Below are positions 1 to 12,540 of a stretch of DNA of 64,000 nt, piece by piece. The stretch comes from Torreya grandis. Lineage: Eukaryota > Streptophyta > Pinopsida > Cupressales > Taxaceae. Position 1 is the stretch's first letter, and every line of letters starts with the position of its first letter. The stretch spans positions 855,001-919,000 of the forward strand of contig JARHVA010005357.1 of assembly GCA_037957365.1 (NCBI GenBank). The letters are read 5' to 3'. The notes beneath the pieces are model-generated. The model saw only the letters and a list, made by a program, of their open reading frames with translations. It had not been told where the DNA came from and did no database searches. Position numbers and translations under genes: made by a program.

Positions 1-689
1 ATATCTATTTTAACTTAATTATTCATCACTTAATGATTAAAATAAAAAATAATTGACATAAAATGATAATAGATAATATAAACACCATTGTTACCATAGA
101 TAAATGAACACAATAATTATGTCAATATAATATTCTTTTCATTATATTCATAAGAGATATTAATAAATAGAATTATTTAAAATTTAAAATGATAACCAAT
201 TCATAAACAAATCATCAAAAATAATAAAAATTACATCAAGGGGTATTTATACTTAGTTTACCCTAACTAATTAGTTATAGAAGTAGATACAACTAAATGA
301 CTCACCAATTATTATCAACAGAATTGAGTCATGGTAAGAATTTATAATAAATTCCTATGAAAATGGGCCTACCTATCCCTATATTATCTTTCAATGCTAG
401 ATCCTCATCACTGAGCACCTATCTTCCTATGGGTCGATTCTGGATTCATGCTTGACATAGTCTTTTCTTTTGTTTTATGAACTGCTCCAAAACTATCTCC
501 ACTTTAAATGCTTTCCCCAAGTATTTTATTAATATCTGAGTCCTACATTCTCAGGTTCTCCATTTAAAATTTATCTTTACTCCATAAGACTTCCTATTTT
601 ATACCATGGACTTCTGCACCATGGTATTTCATTCCATGTCTATTGGTGATGTTTGTTACCAAAACATACTTAGCCAAAATAGTCTTCAA

Positions 690-1140
690 AATTGGGGGCC
701 CAACATGTTTATACCCATGGTTTTTAGGAATTTCATACTATAAATGTTTAGGCCTAGTCTATTATCAATGAGCACTCTTTTGATACCTTTATTTTATATT
801 GTTACTTGTATGAACAAAGGAAAATTTTGGTCAACAACATCTTTTTTGGATTTTAAATCTATTGGATCAAAGGTGATGAACTTGTCATTATTCATAAGAT
901 ATTTCATAATATCTATAACATAAGTAGACTCAATATTAATTTAGACTTGTGTTTCATGAAATGATTCATATAATATATCCTTATAAACATTAGATTTCTT
1001 TAAAATCTTAAAGATTGAAATCATAACATGTTTATTGTTCAATTGGTCAATAATGTCATATCCCTTGTATCTTATTATAAGCTTGGGTTTATGTGTCACT
1101 TGTTGTGTATTAATATATGGTGGGATGGGTTGTCAATCTT
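690..1140 (-). pseudogene. gag-pol aspartic protease remnant (element A)
   Basis: On the minus strand one frame reads almost continuously through a helix-rich segment typical of the gag-protease linker of Tat-like Ty3/gypsy elements (YDIIDQLNNKHVMISIFKIL), then FITFDPIDL, then the retropepsin strand pattern with RVLIDNRLGLNI near 766. The usual motif is VLVDNGSALNI, so the catalytic Asp is kept and the Gly after it is now Arg. One stop lies between the linker and the active site and others lie downstream. In life this domain would cut the Gag-Pol polyprotein. It is now inactive. Identification as a gypsy protease is firm; the lineage is inferred from pattern only. Confidence 0.75.
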
Positions 1141-1499
1141 ACCTCTTTGAGTAGTAATATCATGAGCCAAAGAATCAAATATAAGTCATGGGTGAATAAT
1201 GGGTGTAGGATGGTATCTATAATTCAAATAATATATAGGTAGGACAAATGTTGATATCATGCTTGTTGGCATATAGATATTAGCTCTATAACATTTCAAA
1301 ATGAATTTTTGAAATAGATTAATTATTGTGTTTGATTTAAAACCTTCTCATTATTGGTATGTGTTTACTTATAAGATTTGACAAGACAAGTAACGAATCA
1401 AACTATAATAATTGTGACATATTTAAATCTAAAATAGATTATGGATGCATCCATGTTGCACATATTTTATTACAATTAAGGGTCATCAAAATGGAAAAC

Positions 1500-2885
1500 T
1501 AAAAAACACTAAATGACTAGGGTTTGATGTTCAAAGATCATGTTCACCAAATGTTTAACCCTACAATTAAATGTGGGGGTCTTATTTCATTTTAATATTA
1601 GGGTTAATAATACATATATGAAATGGCACAAGGGTGATAATCAAATATATATCAAGCCAATTAAATTTAAAATTCAGATATAACATACATTGAATGTATT
1701 ATATTGAGATAGTCTAAATATGAAAAGTACAACTAGGCTAGATATAGAAATGACAAAGAATAAAATTACTTAGATTGTTTAGAAGTTAATGTATTTATAT
1801 ATCTAGAATAGGTTGAAAATAGGTAGGATGATAGTTTTAAAATAGTTTTTAGATTCTAGATCTAGTGCCTTTCACTATCTAGATAGTTATATCAACCATG
1901 GATGGTTACATCAATACTACTATCTGAGTCTGATGATAATATCATGTATGGAATATCTAGTGAAATAATATGCAACCATCTATATGCATATGGGTTTTGA
2001 TTTTTTTTCACTCTAGTGCATTCAAATTTGGGTCATGGATAATCACTCCTTATGAAATGGTAAAACCCTAGTTTTTCATCTTCAATGTGACCTTGGGTAA
2101 AAATGGGTTAATGGGTATATAGTTATGAGATGACCCCAATGATCTTAATATTAAAGGACATTTCTTATATATATAATATTATGAAGAGGGCCTTAAAATT
2201 ATATAGTTATCCCCTTCATGTTGGCTTATGTGTAAATCATGTAACGTGTGTAAATAAAGTACAATAATGGCTTAGTTTGTATCTTGTAAAATATGGCCCT
2301 AGTGCTAATATTTTAGTACTTAAGACCTTTATATGTGTTGTATCTATGATTGGTATAGAAATAGGGAAAATTTTATCTATTGAATTCTTGATAGAGTGTT
2401 TTTTGATAAATGCCTTGGTCTTTTTGGTCTTTTCTAGGTTTCCTAGGTAAGGAATGAATGAGGGTTGATCTTGTATTTATATCAATCCCTATTTATTAAT
2501 AACTCACATCAAGGAAATCAGGATGACCATTAAAATGTGTTTCATTTGTAAATTAGATGACTATAGGGCACTAGACACTTCCATCAATGTAAGATAGTAA
2601 TGTTGATGTTATTATCTATCTCAAACATTAGTGTCTAGGGAGTAACAAAATAGGTACAAGATCAAAAATTGTAGAGGTGTAAGATAAGTACATTTTAATC
2701 ATTTTGGGAAAGATAAAATGTATATGTCATCAATATAAGACTGGTCAGGGTAAAAGATAGGCCAAGGGTCACAAGATAGGGTAAATTCAAAGATTTCAAA
2801 AGCAAGGAGAGTGTAGAGCTAAGAGGAATAACCAAGGTCAAATTTTTCCAAGTATACAATATTAAGGTTCTACATAATCAAAAAA
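1500..2885 (-). repeat. Retrotransposon leader block, copy 1
   Basis: Non-coding block that matches 45300-46690 in the same orientation along its whole length. Shared landmarks include 'ttcaccaaat.tttaaccct' near 1545/45340, 'aaaatgggtta' near 2100/45895, 'gaatgagggttgatcttgt' near 2456/46264 and 'gtgtc.agggag' near 2632/46438. In both places it lies on the right of a minus-strand gag-type sequence, so it is probably the 5' untranslated leader, or leader plus part of the LTR. No coding potential was seen. Confidence 0.65.
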
Positions 2886-3560
2886 TATCATCTACACCTT
2901 ACTAGTAGTATATATGCTAGTGTGATACTCCCAAAGTGTGGGATAGAGTTGTAGATGTTAATAAGTATAAAATTCTATAGTAGTCTTTTGTAAGATTTTT
3001 TATTCATAATTTTATTGGTAGATTATGTTTGGCCATTGTATTGAGGATGATAAGGTTTTAATAATTTGTGTAATTTTGAATATTGCACATAGTTGTTTCA
3101 TATCTTTATTTTTAAAATTACCACCATTATCATAAATAATGGTATGAGGAACTCCAAAATGGTAGATGATTTGATTGAGAATAAATTTTTAAATATTAAT
3201 ACATATAATGTTAACAAGAGGTATGGATTCTACTAGTTTGGTAAAATATTCAGTGACAGTGATAATGAATACATGACCATTATGTGATCTATGCAATTTT
3301 TTGATGAGATTTAATCCTCATATAGAGAATTTCCAAGGACATTCCAAGGTTTGGAGTTTGGCCAGAGGAAAACAAATGAGATTCTCATGAAGTTGACAAA
3401 GATTACACTTTTTCAAAAAAATAATGGCATATTTTTCAATAGTAAGCCAAAATCAACCCATGTGTGGGCATTTACACATTATGACATGGCCACTATAGAC
3501 CACTACAGATGGACCCATGTGCTTGTTCAAGGAGAGAAATAACTTTTTTTGGCATTAAAC
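2886..3560 (-). pseudogene. Integrase remnant (element B)
   Basis: The minus-strand translation shows the order expected of a Ty3/gypsy integrase: a histidine part of the zinc finger (YSGHVIMCKCPHMG, near 3490), the Cys pair KKCNLCQLHEN near 3410, the core strand IKKLHRSHNGHVFIITVTEY near 3250, and the second catalytic region HTIIYDNGGNFKNKDM near 3110. The first catalytic Asp, normally in WGLDLI, reads as GLNLI, so it is mutated. The glutamate region is disturbed by a frame change. The frame can be followed to LWEYHTSIYTTSK near 2920 and then stops at the junction with remnant A, so the C-terminus is physically missing. Integrase inserts element cDNA into host DNA; this one cannot work. Confidence 0.85.
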
Positions 3561-3839
3561 ATCCTAGTAAGGTAAATATTTAGTTATGATAATAGAGGGT
3601 GCTATATTTAAGTACATATGTGTATGCTTGCTTTTTCATGCTTGTATGCTTATTTTGGATAGAATAAGGTGACTTCCTCATTTGTATAAGGAATCAGGAA
3701 TCATGAAAATATTGATAAGAATGAAATAATGATGTTGATGAAGTGAGAGAATCAACTATAGCATTTTACTTTTGTGGGATTGGTTTAATGATGAAATGAG
3801 TGAATTCTTTAGCAAGTGTAGTAGTGAGTTGATAATATG

Positions 3840-4620
3840 TGATGAGGTTTTCATTTTTACATTGATAATATCTTATAACTTGATGAAATATGAGTTGTGA
3901 ATCACCTAAAACATGTAAATATGGGATGTCCAAATCAATTTCATATTACATGCCTAGTATAATAGCTTCATATTCAACCATAATATTGGTGACATAAAAG
4001 GTTAATAACAATTATGGAGGTATGATTTTATCATGTGGGTTTGTTAAAACATAGATTGAATGTACTCTTTGAAGGTATTTTGCACCATCTAAGTGAAGTG
4101 TCCAAGTTTATTCATTCAATTCAATGGTAACTTCTTGTAATTTTTCAATAACTACTTTAGATTTAGTAGTAGAAGGAAGAGAGTCAATTTTATCATGTTT
4201 ATTAGATTCTAGACCAATAATGAAATTGTATAAATAATATTTAAGTGATATTTCTTGATTAAGACCTTCAATATAAATAATATTTTCATCAGGAAGGGTA
4301 TTTTGAAGGTGATTAGTATCTGGTAGGGAGGAAGTCATAAGTTTATATGTGATAACCCATCCTTTGACAAAAATTTTTGTAATAATTCAAAGGTAAAATT
4401 CCATCAATCAGACCATCTATTTGTTGATTCTATCTCTAGGTAATAAATATTCCATTAAGTGGACCATAATGGACAATGACACAAGTAGTGATATAGCATA
4501 TAGTGAAAGAGATTTTTAGCTATGAAATAGATATCTAGACAAACATGTTTTACTTTTGTCTAACATTTTTTTTAGTCAATTAAGCCTTAATTGATATCAT
4601 AGATAGCATATTCTCTACTA
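3840..4620 (-). pseudogene. Dual RNase H region (element B)
   Basis: Two RNase H-type segments are readable in tandem. The first (about 4620-4420) resembles the RNase H that follows RT, with a motif like SLYAISLLVSLSIMVHLMEY. The second (about 4110-3840) has the hallmarks of a separate domain: LHLDGAKYLQRVHSIYVL, then VEYEAIILGM, then VLGDSQLIFHQV, supplying the D-E-D catalytic residues. An extra RNase H of archaeal type between RNase H and integrase is established for the plant Tat lineage, which is the basis of my lineage call. Several in-frame stops show it is dead. The intervening open stretch 4108-4338 is the spacer between the two domains. Confidence 0.75.
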
Positions 4621-5560
4621 GTATCGTATTGTTGAGCAAGCCTTGCCCCAACTAATATGGGGGTGGATTACATATATAAGATTAATGAATGATCATTTGA
4701 AGGTGGGTGAAGATTATGAGGATGAATAAAGTATTATTTCATGTTGTAAAATGAATTTTGACATGAATCTATCCATTATAGAGTATTACCTTTTTTAAGA
4801 AGGGAATTAACAGAGTAGATATGGTATGCCATTTCTGGAAAAAAATGGTGAATTGTCCTAGTTTCCAAGGTATGTTCATATGTCTAGAATAGATCAAGGG
4901 ATAAACATATTGATATTATCTTTGATTTTAGTTGGATATATATCAATTCCTCAATGAGAAACTATAAAACATAAAGTTTACCATAAGTAACACAAAACAC
5001 ACATTTGAAGTGGTTAAGTCTAACTTTGTATTTAGTTAGGAGATCAAAGATGATATCTAAATCATAAATATGAGTATCATAATGTTTATATTTGGAAATA
5101 AGATCATCTATATAGTTTTGGATGATTTTTCAAGTTAGACCATGAAAAATATGGGTCATTGCATGCTAATAGGTAGCTCTGACATTTTTTAGATTGAAGG
5201 GCATTTTGATGTAACAATAATAGCCCCATTATGTGGTAAATGTTATTTTAAGTTGATCCTTGGGAGATATGTGAATTTTTTTATATCCTAATAAACCATC
5301 AATGAGTGATAGCATTTCATAACTAATAGTAGAATAAACAATGGCATTAATTCATGTTAAGGGAAAATTATCATTAGGACAAGCTAAATTTAGGTTGTGA
5401 AATTAAATGCATATGTGAATAACCATGGTGATCCTTTTATGATCAAGAATAATGTTTGAGACCCATTTTTAATATTCTATAGGTTTAATGTATTTAACAT
5501 CCAAAATTTTGATGATTTATTTATGATATAAAGTATAAATCTCAAGAGGGAGTTTTTTTT
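4621..5560 (-). pseudogene. Reverse transcriptase remnant (element B)
   Basis: RT palm and thumb are recognisable on the minus strand in a few frames. Visible blocks are LACPNDNFPL (finger/palm, near 5370), MLSLIDGLLGYKKI near 5300 (normally F.D.YSGYNQI), MPFNLKNVRATY near 5200 (normally MPFGLKNAGATY), the catalytic YIDD within QNYIDDLISKYKHYD near 5110, and LLTKYKVRLNHFKCVF near 5020. The connection segment with NSLLKKGNTL lies near 4800. The YIDD box is intact, but the first catalytic Asp context is altered and stops interrupt the frame. RT would copy element RNA into DNA in cytoplasmic particles. Confidence 0.85.
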
Positions 5561-6816
5561 CTTTTATCATACGGGTTTGGAATCTAAGTAGGTGATAATA
5601 TTATTGACAATGATGTTAGGATAAATTCCATATATGTCTTCATATGACCAATAAAAATATTTATGATATTTTTTAAACGAACTAAAATTATCATGTTCTT
5701 CTTGAGTGAGATATTTAGAGATGGTAATAAGTCCAAGACATGTAGGTGTGCCATATTTGATTTTTGTAGTTCATTTTATAAGCATAACATTTTTATCTCA
5801 AAAATGATATGGAGTAGGATGGAGGGAAGAAATAGGATGTTCTTTAGGGTTCACACTGGTAATGAAAATGTTTAAATAAATAACCTTTTACTAAAAATTG
5901 CCAAGATTATGATGTTGGTGTAGAAGTTGAGATTTTTAGCATGGAGGAGTTCTAATATAGCTTCGTCATTAGGAATCATGGGTAGAGGTATATAAAATTC
6001 GAAATTTACTTGAAGATAAATGATTTAATTACCATTGTTATCATATTCAAAATGTATTTATCGCACATCAGTTACTTTAGCATCTAAGGTAATTTTAGGT
6101 AAAGTATTAGATAATTATTCTACATTGGTGAGATCAAGTTGAGATAGATCAACAAGGTATAAAGTAATTATACTAGTTTATGTAATAGATGTGATTATAG
6201 GTGATGATTTAGGAATATTTGTTTCAATCAATTTTGGTTGGATAGTTTTAGATGGTGATAGTTTAGATTGATTAGTGTGATCATAAGAAATGGAAATAAT
6301 ATTTATTATTGGTAAAGTGGGTTGTATTTGATTTAGTTTCATATAAGGTTTAGAAGATGCCATAGCTAGGACTTATTTGATTACCCATGGGGTGTTTTAT
6401 AATGGTGTATTAATAGGGATTACATAACCTTCAGTGTTTTATTCAATATCAGATGAGATATGAATAACTTGGACATCATAGTTGAAGGTATGTATTTTCA
6501 TTAATATCTTTTGATAATGTTTTACATATAAATATTATGATTGAGATTTGGCCATAATATAATTATCATCATACATATGAGAGATAGTGAATGCATCATT
6601 TTATATAGGAGAGTCAGTGGTGAAAACACCTATGTTGCTAAATTTATCAGGAGACATAGTTAAAGGATCTTGAAAAGGTTTTATTCATTACAAGTGAAAT
6701 CATCCTCTGTGTAAGAGGCTTCATATGCATTGCATCGATGAGAGTATCATTAGTATCATATATTATTAGAATGGTGTGACCATGTGGGATTAAAGCAGGG
6801 AGCTATTCTGATGTAA
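5561..6816 (-). other. Protease-RT linker of element B, little conserved
   Basis: Low-complexity minus-strand coding remains between protease and RT. One short block near 5930-5980 (PLPMIPNDEAILELLHAK) matches a block of element E near 37010 (PLPTLPSDESIKELLHAR), showing that this linker is a true part of the family's polyprotein. The rest is Asn/Ile/Ser/Thr-rich with many stops. Nothing else is recognised. Confidence 0.5.
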
Positions 6817-7440
6817 TCAAGTGGTATTACAAGTATTTTGCAATTCATTTGGTTCATCATCATCAGAATCTATAAGAGTAACATGTAAATCAAAATACAT
6901 TTTAATAAACTTAGGGAGAGGTGAATTGTTGATATGATAAATAATAGGATTGTAATATTGGGATCTAGGATTTGCTAGTTGAATACTCCATGGATTAATA
7001 TTAGCTTCATGGTTGTAGTGTTTGCCACTATGTATTAATTTGATGCATTGACTACCTAAAGAAGCAATGACATGCATGTGATGTGTCCATGTGCAACCAA
7101 GGATCATGTTGTAAGATAAGAGAAGATTAAAAACCATAAGCTTAGTATGAATTGTCTTGTGCCTGATGATAAGTGGGATCCAAATGCAACTAAGTTTTTT
7201 TTTATTAGTTTTGTTAAATCCTCTACATGTGAGGTGTGTTTGTTTGATATTTTCTTTGGTGTATCTAATTTTTTAAATTAACCAAAGAGAGGTGACATTA
7301 ATACTTCATCATTTTTCTACTAAAAATTTTAGAATGAGGGTATTAATGATCCTAATTTTGATAAAGAGAGCTGGATCATCTACTCAAAATATAATTTCAT
7401 AATTAATCATTTCTTCTTCAGGTAATTATACATAAGGTTT
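6817..7440 (-). pseudogene. Aspartic protease and downstream linker (element B)
   Basis: The upper part (7440-7140) reads DDPALFIKIRIINTLILKFL, then SINVTSLWLI, TKENIKQTHLTCRGFNK, the pattern of a gypsy retropepsin. The catalytic triplet normally just before SINVMS (DTG) has been replaced by residues and two adjacent stops near 7313. The lower part (7137-6817) is an open stretch containing LLLSYNMILGCTWTHHMHV, equivalent to the conserved LLGRTWIH strand at the protease C-terminus, and ends in a DSDDDEPNEL acidic motif that recurs in element E near 38330. The protease would mature Gag-Pol; it is inactive here. Confidence 0.8.
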
Positions 7441-7959
7441 TGAACATGTGGAGATTGCTTTGATTGTATGAATTTCTATATGTGGAGGATCATTAAAATG
7501 GAATTATGAATAATGAAATTGTGGTTATTCAATGTTTTATAATTATTACATAGGTAATTTACAATGATAGAGAGAATTTCAAACTAATTCCATGAGGGAA
7601 TTTTGTAAGGCATTGAGTTGAGTTCTTATAAGAAATTCCAATGCAATTTAGAGGATGAATAACCAGCATGAGGTTTGTGAGATATAAAATTTTCTATAGG
7701 GAAGGAGAACTAGGTTAGGGTTCTAGTTGTGAAAGTGGTTCATTATTTTATTCATAATATATGGGTATAGTAGTTGTAGCATCTTTAAGCAATTATTCAT
7801 TAGTAGAAGATTTCTTAGGTTTAGAGATAGGATCCTTATGAGTAGGTTTGTATCTATAGTTTAATTTAGATGTGTTCTCATACTAATATTTGGTGTAATA
7901 TTCATCATAATCAGCATCAATTTCAAAAATATTGTCATTTAAATGTTTTGAATTAGAAG

Positions 7960-9470
7960 TAGAAGAGTATTTTTGAGGTTTTGAGGGTATGGGTTTAATA
8001 ACCTATTTATTTTGAGAAGATACGAGATAATCATGATGACATATTATTATCATAGTATCATGAATAAATGTGTCGCCTAACATGAAGGAAACCATAAAAT
8101 TGATAATCTTACAACATGTTTTATGAGAATGACCAATATCGACATGGAACCAACATAATTTATTAAGATCATACCATGATGGAGGTATTATTATTATAGA
8201 TGAATGGTTTAGATGGAGATAATTATTGCTTTATTTTTGTTACCATTAATGGTGAGTGAGAAATAGTTTGATTGTCTATTTTAACTACACTTGATTTCAT
8301 TTGAGGATTAGTACTTATAATTACATTAGTTAAATTTTAAAAATATTTCTTGATTGAGCTATGGGTTAGATGAAATTGTTTCATAAGGAAATATTATCTT
8401 TTAACTTTATTAAATGCCTCATTTAAATTTTATGGAAAAAATATTAACCTTTTATTGAAGAGAAGGTGTTAAATCAGTGATAAATATCATTTGTCATACT
8501 GTGATATGCTTTGTGAGATAATGATTTCCATCATTTGATGAAAGTATGAACTGATTTTGAGGGTAATTTCCTAACATTGATAAATTAACTAAGTTAATTT
8601 TCTGTGATCATTTTTCTAAAATTATTTAACTAAAGTATTGGCTAAATATTCTAGTTGTAAGAGAGAGAATTGAAGGAGTTGATTATATCACTCTAAAACA
8701 TTTTTTGTGAATCTTTTGACTAACTTTTTGGTAAAAGTGAAATTATTAGTCTGGACCCATTATTTGTATAGATTACCAAATGATTTAATAAAAAATGTAG
8801 GGTATTTAGTTCCATCATATTTAATGGTTGGATATATATTTCCAATATCTATGAATACTATGAAGGGAGTTAATGGTTTGTTTTGAAGGTGTTGAAGCAT
8901 CTTATTATGCATAAGAGGTTGAGGAATGATATTTCCATTGGAATATATAAGAGGAGGAAAACAATTTTGGTTATTTTTTAGTGTGATGAGAGGAGGTTGA
9001 TTAGTCATTTGAAATATGTGATGTTGCATTTGCATCATTTGGCAATTGTTAGTTGTTTACATAACATTCATTTTTTAAATCATTTGAGAAAGAATTTGAG
9101 TGGTATCGATTGGTATATTTTAGTTTCTAGTAGTGGGAGTAGGTGAATGAGTTTTATTATTAGTGTTTTAAGTAGGAACATTCCCAAGGTTAGTGATAGG
9201 AATGTTTCCTATATGAGTATTCCTTGTGGGAGTATTTGTTATGTTAGTATTTGTTGCTCCAATGGTATAATAAGTAATTTTGGATAGGGTATTATTGTGA
9301 GAAATGTGAAATGGGTTAGACCCATCAAAATCATCACTTTGGGTAATTTGAACCATGTTGTAGTTAATAGTGTTAGATGAAGTTTGGGAATTTTTTCACC
9401 ATGAAACATTATCCTCTCGGGTGGCTAGGGTAGGTAAGAAAGAACAACCCATGTATCTTCTAACTGGGTT
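7960..9470 (-). pseudogene. Gag remnant with Cys-His knuckle (element B)
   Basis: Capsid-like sequence on the minus strand. The open stretch 9038-8760 carries a glutamine/asparagine-rich N-terminal part and TIKYDGTKYPTFFIKSFGN, the YDG-P-H-I-F block of plant retrotransposon Gag. Capsid helices continue with stops to about 8300. Near 8120-8180 lies LCWFHVDIGHSHKTC, a C-x2-H-x4-H-x4-C knuckle variant seen in Tat-like Gag. Gag would package element RNA. A low-complexity Asn/Thr-rich stretch (9168-9356) precedes the capsid part and may be the N-terminus. Confidence 0.75.
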
Positions 9471-9599
9471 TATATTTTAAAGAAAAATTTTAATAAGTTA
9501 TTTTATGATTCTAAAATAAGGTGGAAAGAAGACTAATAATGTATAGATTATTTGTAGAAAAAAAATAGAAATAAAACTGAATCAGCCACCAACATGACT

Positions 9600-12520
9600 A
9601 AATCAACCATATAAGTTAGATTTTGGTCAACAAATGAACTCTATCAGCCAAAAGGTATGAATTCAAAAAGGTTGATTTAGTTGGTTTCTACATTAGGAAA
9701 ATAGAATAATATGATAATAAACTAAATTGGATAAGAGTTATGTAATCGATCTAGTCAATGTAGTTGGTTTATGAATAGGAAAATACCAAATAGTCTGAAT
9801 ATGAACTATGTCAATTAGTAGATACTAAATCAAGTTTGTCAATTTAATTAGGCGAGTAGGATAATAGAAAAATCTAAAAATAGACTAGGTAAAATTGGTC
9901 GATTTAGTTGAAAAGGTAATAAAATAAAATAGTCTATAAATTGACCAAGTTAAGCTAGTTGATCTAGTTAGAAACTCAGTGAAGTAGAATAGTCTAGAAA
10001 CAAACTAGATCGAGCTAATCAATCTAGTTAGAAAGATAGGATAATAAAAAAGTATATTAGATCGATATATTCAGTATATTTCTATAGTATATAAAAAAAT
10101 TAAAATGTCTTAAGGTTGGATGATTTAATTTTAAATACAAAAATAAATTTAAGCACAAGGCAACTAGATCAAATTAGTTAATCTAGTTGAAACACACAAC
10201 ACAAAACTTGTACCAACACTAGCTAATACAATTTAAAATATATAATATAATGGAAAAAAACTAGTAAGAATGCAATTTAGATGATAATTAGTTATATAAA
10301 AAGAATATCATGAAGTTATGTTAAATATTATGTTTGATAATATGTTGGCTTGTTTGTTGGATAGTATTTGCCCAATGTTTCATAACGCTAACTATGGAGG
10401 AATTTTCATTCCTATAGCCCACTAAAATTGGTTTCAAGAGTAATCTAGAACTAAATTCTCAGTGCTAATAGCTAACTAATACACCACACATTTAAACAAA
10501 TGGATGGATTCCTAAGGTTCAATATAAAGGGAAATCCTAGAAATTTTTTAAATATCATGAGGTACGTGGAAACTAAAGACCATGTTTACCTCTATATTAA
10601 GGTTATGAGTATTTTTTAAATATAATCATGCCATGATATCTATAAATGATAGACAAGGATTGTAAACATAATATCATGTAGCCCTTCATGATAGTAACTA
10701 ACTAGTTTTAAATATGCTAGTATATAGTTTTTAGGGAAAGCTAAGTAAGATGAAAATAAAGACAAAAATCAATTTTATCAAAAACCATGTTATTATTTTG
10801 AAATCAAATGAATAATTAGTCCACTAAAAATTAAAGTGATTGTAATTAATATGAAAAGAGAGTTGCTAAAAATTTGAAACATGTAGAACAAGATCGAACA
10901 GGTCGATCTAATTGGTAATTAGTACATAATAGAGTCAAGCTTGTTGACTTAATATATTATAAAATATACATAAACAAATAAAATAAACCGATTCAACTTA
11001 GTTTGATAGCATAAAATATAAACATAACTAGATCAAACCAATCAATTTAGTTTACTATGTGGGTGCAGTTGTATAGAACTTACAAACTTAGAAAATTAAT
11101 ATAGAATTTTAATTTTTAACTGAAAGGTGGGAAATGAAATTTGATTAAAATTGACAAAATGAAAATAATTTATTTAGAATGAACCTATAGAATAAAACAA
11201 GATTAACCAAGTTGATTTAGTAGTTTTTCTGAGAATGTTGAATTATTATTTGAGTAGATCATTTGGCAAGTTTTTGATCATGTAAAGTTATAAAATAGTT
11301 TTATTAAATAGAATCGAGTCAATTGATCTAGTCTAAATAAAACTGTTAAAAATAAAAAAATCAAACTATCTTGATTTCATTAATTGAAACTAAAATATAA
11401 AATTGAGCAAAATCAAGATGGTCAATTTAGTTAGGCATAGAAATTAAAATAAATTATTGGGTCGATCAATTTGATCTAGTTGGATAAAACTAAAAACCTT
11501 ACACATAGAAGATAAAATTGGATTGATAAGGTTGATGAAATTAGAAACCTACGCATAAACTATAGAACTGGATCGATAGTTTCAATTTATTTGAAAACTT
11601 GTGATAGAATATAAAACTAGATCATCATGTTTGACCTGGTTGAAAACCTATGCATAAAATATAAAACTAGATTGAAAGGCTTGATCTAGTTGACTATAAT
11701 TTAAAAATTGAAAGAATTAGATTCTTGTCAGGTTCACCATAATTTATGAAATAAACTATGATGGATCTATAACTTGTCCTACTTAGTGGATTAAAAACTT
11801 AGAGAAGGTAATCTTACCCAACCATTAATTACATATCTATTTATATCGGGACATGACCAATTTAGATCCTCTAAAACTAAGGTATATCTTACTACACAAC
11901 ACCAAATGAGATGGTTTCAAAACCTTAAAGAAAATGGCATTATGTATTAACCTTATCTAGGCCTATAATACATAAAATAAATATAATCTAGTGCTCAATA
12001 AATATTGTGGCATAAATGGGGATAGTTAAAAAAATAAAACAAAACATGCAAAGATAACTCTATTCAATTCAATGTAGAGGTAAACTAATCAAGGAGCAAA
12101 ACATTCATCATATTTCTTTTAATGCAATATCTATCAACCAAATGAAAGAGTAGAAGTTATGAATACTTATCTTCAATTGAACTTGTCAATCCTCAATCTC
12201 TTCCTTATCTAATGGTGGTTTGCAAGAGTTTTTTTTTAATTTGAAAGTATCACACTATATAAATCATCTCTAGGCTAAAATATTAGTACTTTACATCCAA
12301 AACTTTCCCACAAGAAAAAATTATTTCCCTCCAAGGAAAAACCCTAAGAAATGACTCATCAAGTGTAGAAATAACATAATTAAGAGCTTTAATAATGTTA
12401 AAATTAATGTTCATCTCTATTATATTGAAATGAAGGGGTATTTGTAGCCAAGGATTGACCCTAAACCCTTCTAGAATTTTATCTGACAAGGTTTACCAAC
12501 TCAATCTTTTTAGGTAAGAA
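9600..12520 (-). repeat. Leader of element B with degenerate 'gatc..ctagtt' repeats
   Basis: A 3-kb non-coding stretch upstream of gag. It is crowded with imperfect copies of a motif like 'gatcga.ctagtt' (for example near 9750, 9895, 9965, 10005, 10170, 10895, 11030, 11320, 11410, 11470). Between about 11460 and 11700 the copies form a loose tandem array with a period near 60 bases, each unit carrying 'aaacct.tgcataaaatata' and 'actagat'. Similar motifs occur in the leader of element E near 40620-40810. No ORF of interest is present. Copies differ by many substitutions, so the array is old. Confidence 0.6.
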
Positions 12521-12540
12521 AATTAGTTGTCAGGTCTCGA

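Larger units (their letters stand above)
1..2885 (-). mobile_element. Ty3/gypsy remnant A (gag-protease end plus leader)
   Basis: Decayed LTR retrotransposon fragment read on the minus strand and cut by the left window edge. A gag-protease junction lies at about 690-1140 and a non-coding leader at about 1500-2885, which is the correct order for a minus-strand element (leader right of gag). Most of gag between them is missing or unreadable, so an internal deletion is likely. On the right it meets the truncated integrase of element B at about 2885, with no LTR between. Bases 1-650 hold only stop-riddled minus-strand sequence that may be the rest of protease; I see no gene there. Family assignment rests on the protease and on the matching leader at 45300-46690. 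Confidence 0.7.
2886..12540 (-). mobile_element. Element B: Tat-like Ty3/gypsy retrotransposon, decayed
   Basis: A nearly full-length but thoroughly mutated minus-strand element. Reading right to left it has a repeat-rich leader (12520-9480), gag (9470-7960), protease and linker (7440-6817), RT (5560-4620), two RNase H domains (4620-3840) and integrase (3560-2886). The order PR-RT-RH-INT defines Ty3/gypsy; the second RNase H just before integrase is a feature of the Tat lineage. Neither LTR was recognised: the left end stops inside integrase and the right end meets a plus-strand gag fragment. It is closely related to element E at 33.3-41.5 kb. Confidence 0.8.
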
